From Roseibium album (GTDB taxonomy: Bacteria > Pseudomonadota > Alphaproteobacteria > Rhizobiales > Stappiaceae), in the NCBI RefSeq assembly GCF_001404515.1, contig NZ_CXWE01000003.1:310001-374000 (forward strand): DNA of 64,000 bases, read 5' to 3'. Below, piece after piece: positions 9,125 to 17,998 of the stretch; position 1 is the stretch's first letter; each line of letters starts with the position of its first letter. Position numbers and translations under genes: made by a program. The notes under the pieces were generated by a model. The model searched no databases and had not been told where the DNA came from. It worked only from the letters and a program-made list of their open reading frames with translations.

Positions 9125-11703
9125 GCAGCTTCGTTCCTGCGAACATGCAGAGAAGCAACCAGACCTTCGGGCTGGCCACGCGCTTCGCCTTGAGGGAGCT
9201 GCGGGGAGGACTGCGAGGCTTTTACATTTTCATCGCCTGCATAGCACTTGGTGTCGCCGCCATTGCTGGCGTAACCTCGGTCTCCCGGTCCCTCACCAAC
9301 GGCATTGCAAACGAAGGTCAGGCGATCCTCGGTGGCGACCTGTCCTTTTCACTGATTCACCGGCAGGCCGGGGAGGAGGAAGCCGCCTTTCTGGACACGC
9401 TCGGATCCGTATCTCGCGTCGCCACGTTGCGGGCAATGTCACGGCGTTCCGATACGGGAGATCAGGCTCTCGTCGAATTGAAGGCCGTCGACAATTCTTA
9501 CCCGCTATACGGCTCGCTCGATCTTGCCTCAGGCCAGATGCTTGGCGATGCACTCGCAAAACGCGACGGGGTCTGGGGCGCCGTTGCGGACCTGGCTCTT
9601 CTGGCGCGGCTTGACATTTCCGTCGGCGAGACACTGTCCCTGGGTCGCACGACTGTACGCGTTACCGATGTTATCGAGGCTGAACCCGACAAGCTTGCAG
9701 GCGGAATGGAATTCGGTCCGAGGTTAATGATTTCGGATGCCGCGATCGGCGACACCGACCTTGTGCAACCCGGCAGCCTGGTTCGCTGGCACTATCGCGT
9801 GCGATTGTCCCCCGCGCCTGACATCGACGATCTCGGAAACGTCATCGAACAGGCCAAGAACGCGACACCCGAAAGCGCATGGAGAATCCGCTCACGTGCC
9901 AATGCCTCGCCCGGTCTGCAACGCAGCATCGGGCGTTTCGCACAATTTCTGACGCTGGTCGGGCTGACGGCGCTGGTCGTTGGCGGGGTTGGCGTCGCCA
10001 ACGCGATCCGTGCCTATCTTGAAACCAAGCGGGAAGTCATCGCCAGCTTCAAGTGTCTTGGCGCGACCGGAGACTTCGTCTTCAGGATCTACCTTGTCCA
10101 GACGCTGGTCATCGCCATGATCGGTATCTTGATCGGCCTGGTGATCGGAGCATTGATACCGTTCGCTGCCGGCGCCGCACTCTCCGGTGTGCTGCCCGTC
10201 CAGCTCGCCGCAAGCATTTATCCGGCGGAGCTCGGACTTGGACTGCTCTATGGTCTGCTGACGGCCCTGGCTTTTGCCCTGTGGCCGCTCGGCCGCGCCC
10301 ACGACGTTCCACCAACGGCATTGTTCCGGGACATTGTGACCGGTGGCTCCAAGCTTCCGCGCAAGCGGTATCTCACGGCAACGGCGGTTACGGTGCTGCT
10401 GCTTGCGGGAATTGCAATCGTCCTGTCCAGCGACAAGTTTATCGCCAGCGTCTACATCATTGCCTCGGCCGGCGCGTTTGTTCTGCTCGTGGCTGTCGCC
10501 CGCGCCATCATGTTTGTCGCCCGCCGGTTGCCCGGCGTCCGATCGACCGAATTGCGGCTGGCGATTGCAAATATCCACCGCCCGGGCGCACTGACATCTT
10601 CTGTGGTGCTCTCTCTCGGTCTCGGCCTGTCGCTTCTTGTGGCCCTGGCACTCATTGACGGAAATCTGCGCCGCGAACTCACGGCAACCATGGCCGACCG
10701 GGCTCCGAGCTTCTTTTTTGTCGACATCCAGAGCCACGAACGCGATGCCTTCGAGCAGGCGCTGAAGGATCAGGCGCCGGGCGGAGAACTGCAGAGCGTG
10801 CCCATGCTGCGCGGCCGGATCATCAGTCTGAACGGTATTCCGGCTGATGAATTCGAACCGGCGCAAGAAGGATCGGACTGGGTTCTGCGAGGCGATCGCG
10901 GCATCACCTACGAAGGCACCGTGCCGCCGAACTCCAAGCTGGTTGAAGGCAGCTGGTGGCCTGAAGACTACTCCGGAAAGCCCCTTCTTTCGTTTGATGC
11001 TGAAGCCGGAACAGAGCTGGGTCTCAAGATTGGCGATCAGATCACCCTCAATGTTCTCGGCCGTGAAATCACTGCCGAGATTGCCAATTTCCGGGATGTC
11101 GAATGGCAGTCCCTTTCGATCAACTTCGTGATGGTGTTCTCGCCCAACACATTTGCCGGCGCGCCGCATGCACATCTGATGACCCTCGGCTGGGAGGATG
11201 ACGTTTCGACAGAAGCCGAGCTCGAACTTTTGAAATCCGTTTCCAATACATTTCCGACAGTCACGGCGGTTCGGGTGAAGGACGCGATTGCCCAGGTCAA
11301 TGACCTCGTATCCCAGCTCGCATGGGCGATCCGCGGCGCAAGTTCGATCACACTGATCGCAAGCGTCCTGGTCCTTGCCGGTGCACTCGCGGCAGGGCAC
11401 AGAAGCAGGATCTACGACGCGGTGATCCTGAAAACGCTCGGTGCAACGCGTCCGAGGCTGATACTTGCCTATGCTCTTGAATACGCGATCCTGGGTCTGA
11501 CAACCGCGGTCTTTGCACTTGTCGCCGGTGGTCTGGCGGCCTGGTTCGTTATCACGCAGATCATGGATGGTTCATTTGTTCTCATGCCCGTCACCGCCGC
11601 CGGTGCAGCCGTGGTCGCCCTGGTACTGACCGTCGGTTTCGGTCTGATCGGCACCTGGCGCATCTTGGGTGAAAAGCCGGCGCCTGTGCTCCGAAATCTC
11701 TGA
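9121..11703 (+). CDS. ybbP: ABC transporter permease, YbbP-type (FtsX-like)
   Basis: An 860-aa membrane protein. One N-terminal transmembrane helix (about 35-55) is followed by a large periplasmic domain, two FtsX repeats (about 275-400 and 720-850) with three or four helices each, and a central membrane block near 420-520. This ten-helix architecture and length match YbbP/MacB-like exporters, which drive transport of hydrophobic or envelope-bound molecules without crossing substrate through the membrane. Coupled to ybbA by a 4-bp overlap. Confidence 0.9.
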   Translation: MSSFVPANMQRSNQTFGLATRFALRELRGGLRGFYIFIACIALGVAAIAGVTSVSRSLTNGIANEGQAILGGDLSFSLIHRQAGEEEAAFLDTLGSVSRVATLRAMSRRSDTGDQALVELKAVDNSYPLYGSLDLASGQMLGDALAKRDGVWGAVADLALLARLDISVGETLSLGRTTVRVTDVIEAEPDKLAGGMEFGPRLMISDAAIGDTDLVQPGSLVRWHYRVRLSPAPDIDDLGNVIEQAKNATPESAWRIRSRANASPGLQRSIGRFAQFLTLVGLTALVVGGVGVANAIRAYLETKREVIASFKCLGATGDFVFRIYLVQTLVIAMIGILIGLVIGALIPFAAGAALSGVLPVQLAASIYPAELGLGLLYGLLTALAFALWPLGRAHDVPPTALFRDIVTGGSKLPRKRYLTATAVTVLLLAGIAIVLSSDKFIASVYIIASAGAFVLLVAVARAIMFVARRLPGVRSTELRLAIANIHRPGALTSSVVLSLGLGLSLLVALALIDGNLRRELTATMADRAPSFFFVDIQSHERDAFEQALKDQAPGGELQSVPMLRGRIISLNGIPADEFEPAQEGSDWVLRGDRGITYEGTVPPNSKLVEGSWWPEDYSGKPLLSFDAEAGTELGLKIGDQITLNVLGREITAEIANFRDVEWQSLSINFVMVFSPNTFAGAPHAHLMTLGWEDDVSTEAELELLKSVSNTFPTVTAVRVKDAIAQVNDLVSQLAWAIRGASSITLIASVLVLAGALAAGHRSRIYDAVILKTLGATRPRLILAYALEYAILGLTTAVFALVAGGLAAWFVITQIMDGSFVLMPVTAAGAAVVALVLTVGFGLIGTWRILGEKPAPVLRNL

Positions 11704-11729
11704 CAACCGCGCTGTCGACGAAGCAGGAA

Positions 11730-11766
11730 GTCAGGAATGTGCCGGAAGAAACCGAACATTCCTGAC
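11730..11766 (+). terminator. Stem-loop after ybbP
   Basis: Perfect 11-bp arms (GTCAGGAATGT at 11730-11740 and ACATTCCTGAC at 11756-11766) around a 15-nt loop, starting 27 bp after the ybbP stop. There is no U-tract, so it may be a weak terminator or an mRNA 3'-end stabilising structure rather than a classical intrinsic terminator. Confidence 0.45.
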
Positions 11767-11853
11767 GAACTTCTCGCAAGTCCGGCTTGCATGCTCTTGT
11801 GATCTTGGATATCCGGATATCAACGGGACGAGATCGAAAGAAGGGCAGGGTCA

Positions 11854-12627
11854 ATGTTTGAATTTCCGACAAAATTCGTACTGAAATTATTAGCCAGGTC
11901 TGCAGCACTTGCTGCTGTGGCCACGATTCCATTTTCGGCACCGGCACTCGCCGAGAGCCCTTTCCATACCGGCGTCTGGCAATTGAACACGCCGGAAGGC
12001 CCGCGGGGCCTCGTCGTCAGTGACTGGCTGGTGTTCGAGGACGGTTTGCCGAAACGCTGGCTCTATCGCCGCGCAGGCACAAACGATGAAAACCAGTTCG
12101 ACTTCTTCAGCCGCACCATGGGCGATTCAGGATATACGCCTGTTGGCATACGCGTTTACCGGACAGGCGAGAATGCAATGAAATACACGCTCGCCCCCAA
12201 GGGTGAGGAACCGGTTGAAGTCTCGGCGGTACGCCTCTCCATTCCCAACTTTGAAAATTCCTGCCTTTCGGTCGAGAAGAAAGGCAAGCGCTTTTTCGGC
12301 AACTGGGTCGGCACCAGCGGCTCCAAGCTCAAGAAACTGAATGTCGGCAAGAACAAGATCACCATCGACGGTGAAGCGCGCGAAATTTCGATAGAGGAAG
12401 TTCGGGTCGGCCGTATGGGCATCACCGAAGGTGGCAAGCCGATTGCCTTTCTGACGGACGCGGGAGGCGACTATGCCGTGCTTCAATGGTTCAAGCCCGG
12501 CGTAACCGTTGAACAGATGCGCAACAAGGAACGTGAAATTCTGGATTTTACGTCCGAAGAAATCGTTCGAAATCCGGGCGGTGACTGCGACAGGCAGATA
12601 GCATCCCGCCTAAAGGCGATGAAATAA
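11854..12627 (+). CDS. Secreted protein of unknown function
   Basis: A 257-aa protein with an N-terminal hydrophobic segment ending in a signal-peptidase site (SAPALAES, about residues 30-37), so it is exported to the periplasm or beyond. The mature part is rich in beta-type sequence and charged residues, with two cysteines (NSCLS and GGDCDR) that could form a disulphide. I do not recognise a family. AGGG precedes the ATG. It is a single gene between the ybbP hairpin and the Bax-inhibitor gene. Confidence 0.75.
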   Translation: MFEFPTKFVLKLLARSAALAAVATIPFSAPALAESPFHTGVWQLNTPEGPRGLVVSDWLVFEDGLPKRWLYRRAGTNDENQFDFFSRTMGDSGYTPVGIRVYRTGENAMKYTLAPKGEEPVEVSAVRLSIPNFENSCLSVEKKGKRFFGNWVGTSGSKLKKLNVGKNKITIDGEAREISIEEVRVGRMGITEGGKPIAFLTDAGGDYAVLQWFKPGVTVEQMRNKEREILDFTSEEIVRNPGGDCDRQIASRLKAMK

Positions 12628-12798
12628 CTTTCATTCTTTTAAGCATAATGGCTTATAATGCGGTCTGGAGCAGGTAGATTAAGATTTTTTCACAAATCCT
12701 GTCTTGTGCTCCTGTCCGCATTTTCCCATATGTTGAGGGAGTTGTGCTGCACGTAATGGTACATGCAATAAACGATCTAGAAGGGGATTCACGCAACC

Positions 12799-13536
12799 AT
12801 GTCGACCTTTGACCGTCAAAATCAAGGCGCCTATACCGTTGCCGGCTCGCGCGCCGAGGCCGGCATCGATCAGGGCCTGCGCGCCTATATGCTGGGCGTC
12901 TACAACTACATGACAATCGGCCTGGCACTGACCGGTTTCGCTGCTCTTGGCACCTTTGCGATGGTGTCGAGCAACCCAGGCCTCGCACAGACCCTGTTCA
13001 GCGGTCCGCTCTATTTCGTGCTTCTGTTCGCACCTTTGGGAATGGTGATGTGGTTATCGTTCCGCATCCAGTCCATGAGTGCATCGACCGCCCGGACAAT
13101 GTTCCTGGTGTATGCAGCCGTGATGGGCGTTTCGCTTGCACCGATCTTCATGATTTATACAGGTGGATCGATTGCGCGCGTGTTCTTCATCACTGCCGCC
13201 GCGTTCGGCTCGCTGAGCCTGTTCGGATACACCACGAAGAAGGACCTGACCGGTTGGGGATCGTTCCTGATGATGGGCCTGTTCGGCATCATCATTGCGA
13301 TGATTGTGAATATCTTCCTGCAATCGTCCGCCATGCAGTTCGCCATCTCCGTGATCGGTGTTCTGGTGTTCGCCGGCCTGACGGCCTACGACACCCAGAA
13401 GATCAAGGAAATGTACTACGAAGGCGACAGCAGTGAAGTCGCAACCAAGAAGTCCGTCATGGGCGCGCTGCGCCTCTACCTCGACTTCATCAACATGTTC
13501 CTGATGCTGTTGCAGCTGTTCGGCAACCGCGACTAA
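12799..13536 (+). CDS. Bax inhibitor-1/YccA family membrane protein
   Basis: 245 aa with a short soluble N-terminus (to about 35) and seven hydrophobic helices. The YGYTTKKDLT-type loop (FGYTTKKDLTGWGSFLMMGL) and the C-terminal AYDTQKIKEMYYEGD are characteristic of the BI-1 (TMBIM) family. Bacterial members are inner-membrane proteins; YccA modulates FtsH, and some conduct calcium. The gene is monocistronic and followed by a strong terminator. Confidence 0.92.
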   Translation: MSTFDRQNQGAYTVAGSRAEAGIDQGLRAYMLGVYNYMTIGLALTGFAALGTFAMVSSNPGLAQTLFSGPLYFVLLFAPLGMVMWLSFRIQSMSASTARTMFLVYAAVMGVSLAPIFMIYTGGSIARVFFITAAAFGSLSLFGYTTKKDLTGWGSFLMMGLFGIIIAMIVNIFLQSSAMQFAISVIGVLVFAGLTAYDTQKIKEMYYEGDSSEVATKKSVMGALRLYLDFINMFLMLLQLFGNRD

Positions 13537-13560
13537 GCAGCCCATCAGACAAATAAACAG

Positions 13561-13589
13561 AAAAGCCCGGCAGAAGCCGGGCTTTTTTT
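13561..13589 (+). terminator. Intrinsic terminator after the Bax inhibitor-1 gene
   Basis: AAAAGCCCGGC at 13561-13571, a 4-nt AGAA loop and GCCGGGCTTTT followed by more T. The A-run on the left arm means it can also work for the convergent DUF2794 gene ending at 13611. Confidence 0.92.
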
Positions 13590-13610
13590 ATGCCTGAACA
13601 AACAGGGTTA

Positions 13611-14000
13611 TCAGGCGTCGACGACGCGCAGATGTTTTTTCTTCTCGAGAACACGCAGGACCTGAGCCAGGTCGTGACCGCGCTTCATGATCATGCCACC
13701 CGGAGCAACAACGGAATATGCGCCCTGCTTGCGGGCAAGCTTCGGGTCTTTTTCGATGCGATAGAGCGGCATCTCGGAGGACCGTCGAAACACCGAAAAA
13801 ACCGCCCGGTCGTTCAAGAGATCGATAGCATAATCGCGCCATTCCCCATCAGCGACCATGAGGCCATAGAGGCGCAGTATCGTATCAAGTTCTCGCCGGT
13901 TGAAGGCTACAACAGATCTGGAAGACAGAGCCGGTTGGCTTAGCGGCGACGGGTTGGTTCCCGCGCCGCGCTGAAACGCGCTGTCATCGGCTTCGCTCAT
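13611..14000 (-). CDS. DUF2794 domain-containing protein
   Basis: A 129-aa protein. The region from about residue 30 onward (VVAFNRRELDTILRLYGLMVADGEWRDYAIDLL) is the signature of DUF2794, a family found almost only in alphaproteobacteria; function unknown. An AGGAGG sits a few bases upstream of ATG 14000. It is rich in basic residues at the C-terminus (LEKKKHLRVVDA). Convergent with the Bax-inhibitor gene across the shared terminator. Confidence 0.88.
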   Translation of the reverse strand: MSEADDSAFQRGAGTNPSPLSQPALSSRSVVAFNRRELDTILRLYGLMVADGEWRDYAIDLLNDRAVFSVFRRSSEMPLYRIEKDPKLARKQGAYSVVAPGGMIMKRGHDLAQVLRVLEKKKHLRVVDA

Positions 14001-14285
14001 TCCGCCTCCTTACTGTTCACGACCTGCGCCGTTCAAGAACCCCGATAAAAGAGTTTCCGCCTTTACCTTGTTGTCATGATGCGTTGGCTTTGGGTCGAAT
14101 GGCAAGCCCGGTGGCTCAGAAACATTTTCAGGCTCGCGACCATGTCGCCGCTTGCAGTCGCTTTTGGCGGGTAAAAATCAAAAAACGGACGTAACGGAAG
14201 TTTGCCCCGAAAGAATGATCAAAATTCCATGATTTCGCCGCAATGCAGCCCTTGGCAAGTCAAATTAGCTCCCCATATTTCTATT

Positions 14286-14421
14286 ATACCCTGATGGGTA
14301 TGACAGGTAGGGACCGCGGAATGCATTAGCCCCCCAGCCCCCCGGGGTTCTTACCGGTCAACCAGGTTTACTTAGTCAAACATCAGGGCAACTGAAGGGC
14401 CGGCTATATGCCGGCCCTTTT
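14286..14421 (+). ncRNA. Candidate small RNA in the DUF2794-GNAT intergenic region
   Basis: No coding frame explains this 565-bp gap (14001-14565), yet it ends in a good intrinsic terminator oriented for the plus strand. A promoter-like TTGGCA at 14252-14257 has AT-rich -10-like sequence 16-18 bp further on. The putative transcript of about 135 nt would begin with a hairpin (ATACCC, loop TGAT, GGGTAT, 14286-14301), carry an unpaired C-rich stretch at 14330-14343 and finish with the terminator. C-rich loops are common in alphaproteobacterial trans-acting sRNAs. No match to tmRNA, 6S or SRP RNA was seen. The 5' end is inferred. Confidence 0.35.
14395..14421 (+). terminator. Intrinsic terminator not attached to any visible gene
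   Basis: AAGGGCCGGC, loop TATAT, GCCGGCCCTT followed by TT. The poly-T lies on the plus-strand side only, so it ends a transcript coming from about 14.0-14.4 kb, where no gene is seen. Confidence 0.8.
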
Positions 14422-14565
14422 CATGTTCAGGCTGTACGATTCCGTCGACCTGTTCACCGGCAATGACGGATTATCCGTGAGCCTGGGGAACTGGTTTCAT
14501 TTTTCGCGTTTCTGCAACCAATTGCCACTTTTCCAATCCCTCTCTTGATGTATCCTTTTCTCAGG

Positions 14566-15081
14566 ATGACCACGGACCTGATAGATCTTCGTGCGGCTCG
14601 AGCCGCAGATTGCAACGCGCTGGCAGACATTCACAGCGCGGCCTGGCTGGGTGCGTATCGTGGCCTTCTGCAAGGTGTTGATCTTCAGAAAATGGTCTCC
14701 CGCCGCGGCACGGGATGGTGGCGAGGCGCGTTGGCACGTGGGGTGGACATAAAGCTTCTCTGCGTTGCCGACATCCCGGCCGGCTATGCCACCTTCGGCC
14801 CCTGTCGCCTGCTCGATACCGGCATGGAAGGCGAGATCTACGAATTGTATCTCAAACCTGAATACCAGGGTCTTGGCTTTGGCCGAACACTTTTCGGCAA
14901 TGTCCGTAAAACATTGCGTTCCCAAAGACTTCGCGGGCTTGCTGTCCAGGTCCTGAGCGACAATCAGCCGGCCCGGAACTTCTACCGGGCAGTCGGTGGC
15001 AAGCTGACGGCAAAATCCTGGTACCGGCTTGGAGGGCGCCGGATGGAGCTGTCCATCTATGCCTGGCCGCAAGCCAATTGA
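14566..15081 (+). CDS. GNAT family N-acetyltransferase
   Basis: About 171 aa. The acetyl-CoA binding motif A appears as LYLKPEYQGLGFGRTLF (Q-x-x-G-x-G/A type) near residue 100, followed by the typical DNQPARNFYRAVGG motif B near 142. The substrate (protein, amino acid or antibiotic) cannot be inferred. An in-frame TTG at 14545 and ATG at 14548 would add seven or six residues; ATG 14566 is preferred because the family fold starts at DLIDLRAA. Confidence 0.85.
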   Translation: MTTDLIDLRAARAADCNALADIHSAAWLGAYRGLLQGVDLQKMVSRRGTGWWRGALARGVDIKLLCVADIPAGYATFGPCRLLDTGMEGEIYELYLKPEYQGLGFGRTLFGNVRKTLRSQRLRGLAVQVLSDNQPARNFYRAVGGKLTAKSWYRLGGRRMELSIYAWPQAN

Positions 15082-15183
15082 TGAGCCCTGCATCTCAGCA
15101 TTTAGGTGCAATGCAAAATAAAGGGCTTGAACTTCGCCAGCGGGATTGCGATAGACGGCAGCAACGATCAACAGGAGTTTGTG

Positions 15184-15723
15184 ATGCGTATCGACGCCGT
15201 GCCGATTGGCAAGAACCCGCCTGAAGACATCAATGTCATCATTGAAGTGCCCGTCGGAGGCGAGCCGATCAAATACGAGATGGATAAGGACGCTGGCGCC
15301 ATGTATGTCGACCGGTTTCTCTATACCCCGATGCGTTACCCGGGCAACTACGGTTTCGTTCCGCACACATTGTGTGGCGATGGAGACCCGATCGACGTGG
15401 TCGTCGTCAACCAGCGCCCTGTCGTGCCGGGTGCGATCATGTCCTGTCGTCCGATCGGTGTTCTCTTGATGGAAGACGAGTCGGGCCAGGACGAGAAAAT
15501 CATCGCGGTTCCGGGTCACAAGGTCACCAAGCGTTACGACGCGGTGCTCGACATCACCGACCTGCCACAGATCACTGTCGATCAGGTCAAGCACTTCTTC
15601 GAGCATTACAAGGATCTTGAGCCAGGCAAGTGGGTGAAGATCACCGGTGTCGAAGGCGCTGAAGTTGCGAAAAGACTGATCGCGGAATCCATTGAGCGCG
15701 CTCAGGTCGAAGCCGCAGAATAA
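15184..15723 (+). CDS. ppa: Inorganic pyrophosphatase (family I)
   Basis: 179 aa, the normal family I length. It shows the pyrophosphate-binding signature ([10 protein letters not shown], three aspartates) and NYGFVPHTL. It hydrolyses PPi to phosphate in the cytoplasm, pulling biosynthetic reactions forward. ATG 15184 is selected because AGGAG lies 6 nt upstream and the N-terminus [17 protein letters not shown] is the family start; the open frame continues further upstream without support. Confidence 0.97.
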   Translation: MRIDAVPIGKNPPEDINVIIEVPVGGEPIKYEMDKDAGAMYVDRFLYTPMRYPGNYGFVPHTLCGDGDPIDVVVVNQRPVVPGAIMSCRPIGVLLMEDESGQDEKIIAVPGHKVTKRYDAVLDITDLPQITVDQVKHFFEHYKDLEPGKWVKITGVEGAEVAKRLIAESIERAQVEAAE

Positions 15724-15762
15724 ACTGCAACAGAACCTGGACAAAGGCCCGCGCGAGGCTGC

Positions 15763-16197
15763 CTAACGATCAGTTGCAGCCTCGATGCGCTCCATGTCCT
15801 GATCGGACAGACCGAAATGGTGTCCGATTTCATGGATCAATACATGGGCAACCACCTCTCCCAATGTATCGTCCATGGCGGCCCAGTAGTCCAGGATAGG
15901 CCTGCGGAACAGCCAGATACGGTTAGGCATCTGCCCGCTCCACTCAATGTCACCACCCTGCGCAAGACCCTGCCCTTCGAACAATCCCAGCAGATCATGC
16001 GGATCTTCGATTGAAAGTGCGTCCAGAACGTCGTCCGGGGCATAGTCGGCAAGACTGATCTGGATATGACCACAGCGCAGCAGGACGTCGTCCGGCAATC
16101 CTGCCAGGACTTCGCTCGCCATCTGCTCGAAATCGGCCAGTTCCGGAGCTTTGCGTTCAGACCAGCCACTGCGGCTTATCGGTCGGACGGATGCCAT
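15763..16197 (-). CDS. Metallopeptidase family protein (zincin-like)
   Basis: 144 aa with a HEXXH-type zinc site in VAHVLIHEIGHHFGLSDQDM near the C-terminus; the two histidines, the Glu and the downstream Asp are in the arrangement of the short Zincin_1 (MMCAP-like, PF06262) family. The function of these small cytosolic zincins is poorly known. It lies downstream of the yqaA-dsbB-84 aa run on the same strand and converges with ppa. Confidence 0.85.
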   Translation of the reverse strand: MASVRPISRSGWSERKAPELADFEQMASEVLAGLPDDVLLRCGHIQISLADYAPDDVLDALSIEDPHDLLGLFEGQGLAQGGDIEWSGQMPNRIWLFRRPILDYWAAMDDTLGEVVAHVLIHEIGHHFGLSDQDMERIEAATDR

Positions 16198-16231
16198 GTT
16201 GCCTGCCTTGATCCTTCAGGAGATTATTTGC

Positions 16232-16486
16232 CTACAGGTAGGTCACCACGAGGTAGATCACCAGTCCAATCGCAAAGACCAGCCCTGCACCGCGGCCTAT
16301 CCGGGTGCCCCAGACCTCGATCTGGTCGTCTTCGTTCTTGTCGGCCGCACTCATGTGGCCCTTGGCGCGGTCCGCCATTCGAACAAATGTCGAGCCGGCA
16401 ATGGTCTCACTTTCAGCCCCGACCCGGTCGAGTGATCTTAAAGCGTCCTCGCGCTGCCGTTCCTTGGAATCCTTGTTTTTGCTCAT
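16232..16486 (-). CDS. Small single-span membrane protein downstream of dsbB
   Basis: 84 aa: a highly charged cytosolic N-terminal part (MSKNKDSKERQRED) followed by one transmembrane helix at about 64-84 that ends the protein (VFAIGLVIYLVVTYL). Its ATG overlaps the dsbB stop by 4 bp (ATGA), which argues for a real, coupled gene. No family recognised. A tail-anchored partner of DsbB is possible but only suggested by position. Confidence 0.65.
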   Translation of the reverse strand: MSKNKDSKERQREDALRSLDRVGAESETIAGSTFVRMADRAKGHMSAADKNEDDQIEVWGTRIGRGAGLVFAIGLVIYLVVTYL

Positions 16487-17007
16487 ACGCTCACAGTGGC
16501 CTTGTTTCTCCCCTGTTTCAATAGAAACACGGCAAGCAGGCTAAGGGCTGCCAGCCCGGCGGACGCAACTGCGTTCCAGCCTGCAAAGGAAAGACCAAGC
16601 ATCCGCCAACTGGCTTCCGTACAGCTGACGACGCGCGTGGACTGCAATGCCTGCAGCATGTTTGAAGCCGAAGCCGGCGCTGCACTGCCGCCGCCGCAGT
16701 CGTTCGGGCCATCCCAGAACTGCCACTCCGCACCGGCCTGATAAACGCCCAGGCCAGCCCCGTAGGCAAAAATCGCTGCTGCAGCCAGAAGCGTCAGCAT
16801 CGCAAGCCGGTTCCGCTGCTGTGACAGCAGGATCAGCGCAAGGGCCGTAAGCGGCAATCCGGCATAATAGGGAATACGTTGCTCAAGACAAAGCTTGCAG
16901 GGCACGTAGCCGCCAATCAGCTGAAATCCCCAGGCAGTCGCAATCACGACAAGTCCGCCGAGCAGAGAGAGGCCAACCAAATTTCTTGCCCATTGATATT
17001 GGGTCAT
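16483..17007 (-). CDS. dsbB: Disulfide bond formation protein B
   Basis: 174 aa, four hydrophobic helices. The first periplasmic loop carries the CxxC (YVPCKLCLEQRIPYY, near residue 33), and the second loop holds the other cysteine pair (NDCGGG near 95 and VVSCTEASW near 120). DsbB reoxidises DsbA and passes electrons to quinone. ATG 17007 fits family length; the longer frame to 17283 runs into the preceding gene and is not supported. Fourteen bp downstream of the yqaA-like gene, so probably cotranscribed. Confidence 0.9.
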   Translation of the reverse strand: MTQYQWARNLVGLSLLGGLVVIATAWGFQLIGGYVPCKLCLEQRIPYYAGLPLTALALILLSQQRNRLAMLTLLAAAAIFAYGAGLGVYQAGAEWQFWDGPNDCGGGSAAPASASNMLQALQSTRVVSCTEASWRMLGLSFAGWNAVASAGLAALSLLAVFLLKQGRNKATVSV

Positions 17008-17021
17008 TGTTTCCACTTCAC

Positions 17022-17600
17022 TCAGATGTACCGTAACAAAATGAAGCCGCCGACCAGCAACACCACGAAGAGGGTGAACATGAGACCAAGGCGCTTCTCG
17101 ATGAAATCCTTGATCACTGGTCCGAACAGATAAAGCAGTCCGGCGACGACAAAAAACCTCAAACCCCTCGAAACAATACTCGCAACAACAAAAACCGGAA
17201 GGCTCAGACCGGCAACACCGGAGGCTATCGTTATCACCTTGTAGGGGAACGGTGTCAGACCGGCGATGAAGACGAACCACCAACCCCAGTGATTGAATAC
17301 GTCACGGAATTCGTCGAATTTTTCCATCTTGCCATAAAAGGACAGGATCGGCACGGCAACCTGCTCGAACAGGAACATGCCGATCAGATATCCGAGCACC
17401 CCACCTGCGACCGACGCAACCGTGCACAACAAGGCGTACCACCAGGCCTTTTCCCGGCGGGCAATCACCATCGGGATCAGCAGGATATCGGGTGGAATCG
17501 GAAAGACGGAACTTTCAACGAACGATACGGATCCCAACGCGGCGGGTGCGCGTGGTCCGGCGGCAAGGGACAACGTCCAGTCATAAAGGCGTCTGATCAT
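17022..17600 (-). CDS. YqaA/DedA-like membrane protein (VTT domain)
   Basis: 192 aa with about five hydrophobic segments. The SSVFPIPPDILLIPMVI motif and GWWFVFIAGLTPFPYKVITIASG, containing the conserved Arg/Lys-Pro region of DedA relatives, place it in the SNARE-associated/VTT superfamily, YqaA branch. Members are thought to scramble or translocate lipids such as undecaprenyl phosphate across the inner membrane. It heads a minus-strand run with dsbB and the 84-aa protein. Confidence 0.88.
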   Translation of the reverse strand: MIRRLYDWTLSLAAGPRAPAALGSVSFVESSVFPIPPDILLIPMVIARREKAWWYALLCTVASVAGGVLGYLIGMFLFEQVAVPILSFYGKMEKFDEFRDVFNHWGWWFVFIAGLTPFPYKVITIASGVAGLSLPVFVVASIVSRGLRFFVVAGLLYLFGPVIKDFIEKRLGLMFTLFVVLLVGGFILLRYI

Positions 17601-17998
17601 TCCGTTCCATTAGCCGCCCTCGCTTGAAATGTCATCAATGGATGTGCGCATTTTCGCAATCCGGTTTGAAAGAAAGGCCAACGCACCCGTCCTGGGCACT
17701 CAAGTGACTCGAATTCAGAACATGGCCCCGAAACAAGCGTGTTGAATATTCGGAAACAAGTTCAAATTCTGAGTGAATTATCCAATATTTTGGCAAACAT
17801 TTTCAAATAAATATTCTTTGTTTTGCGTTTAAAAAAATAAACACTGCATAAATTCAGACTTTCTCCTTCAATTGATCATCAATTTGTCACACCTTCGCCA
17901 CAGATATACTGATCAATTACTAAAGGAAACCAGGTATTTTGTGAACAAAACCACGTTCGATTTCATTGACATCCAGCAAAGCTGAGGAGGGGAATTCG
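17601..17998. other. AT-rich intergenic region
   Basis: About 400 bp between divergent yqaA and the CBM2 protein gene, noticeably richer in A and T than its surroundings from 17740 to 17940. No coding frame or RNA is recognised. It presumably holds the promoter of the CBM2 gene and one inverted repeat, listed separately. Confidence 0.6.
17870..17884. promoter_or_regulatory. Inverted repeat upstream of the CBM2 protein gene
   Basis: AATTGAT-C-ATCAATT, perfect 7-bp arms with one central base, 115 bp before the start codon at 17999. A candidate regulator site; AT-rich sequence makes chance occurrence fairly likely. Confidence 0.3.

Noticed and set aside
9892..11400. 502-codon minus-strand frame inside ybbP
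   Set aside because: The opposite strand has a continuous, domain-bearing permease; the frame is a codon-bias artefact.
11808..11821. GATATCCGGATATC palindrome before the secreted-protein gene
   Set aside because: A 14-bp perfect palindrome is expected a few times by chance in 64 kb; not enough alone to call a site.
14280..14421. Possible tmRNA, 6S or SRP RNA in the 14.3 kb gap
   Set aside because: No acceptor-like ends, no peptide tag frame and no SRP Alu/S-domain motif were seen; only a generic sRNA call is kept.
14497..15744. 415-codon minus-strand frame across the GNAT and ppa genes
   Set aside because: Both plus-strand genes are recognised families with proper starts; this frame matches nothing.
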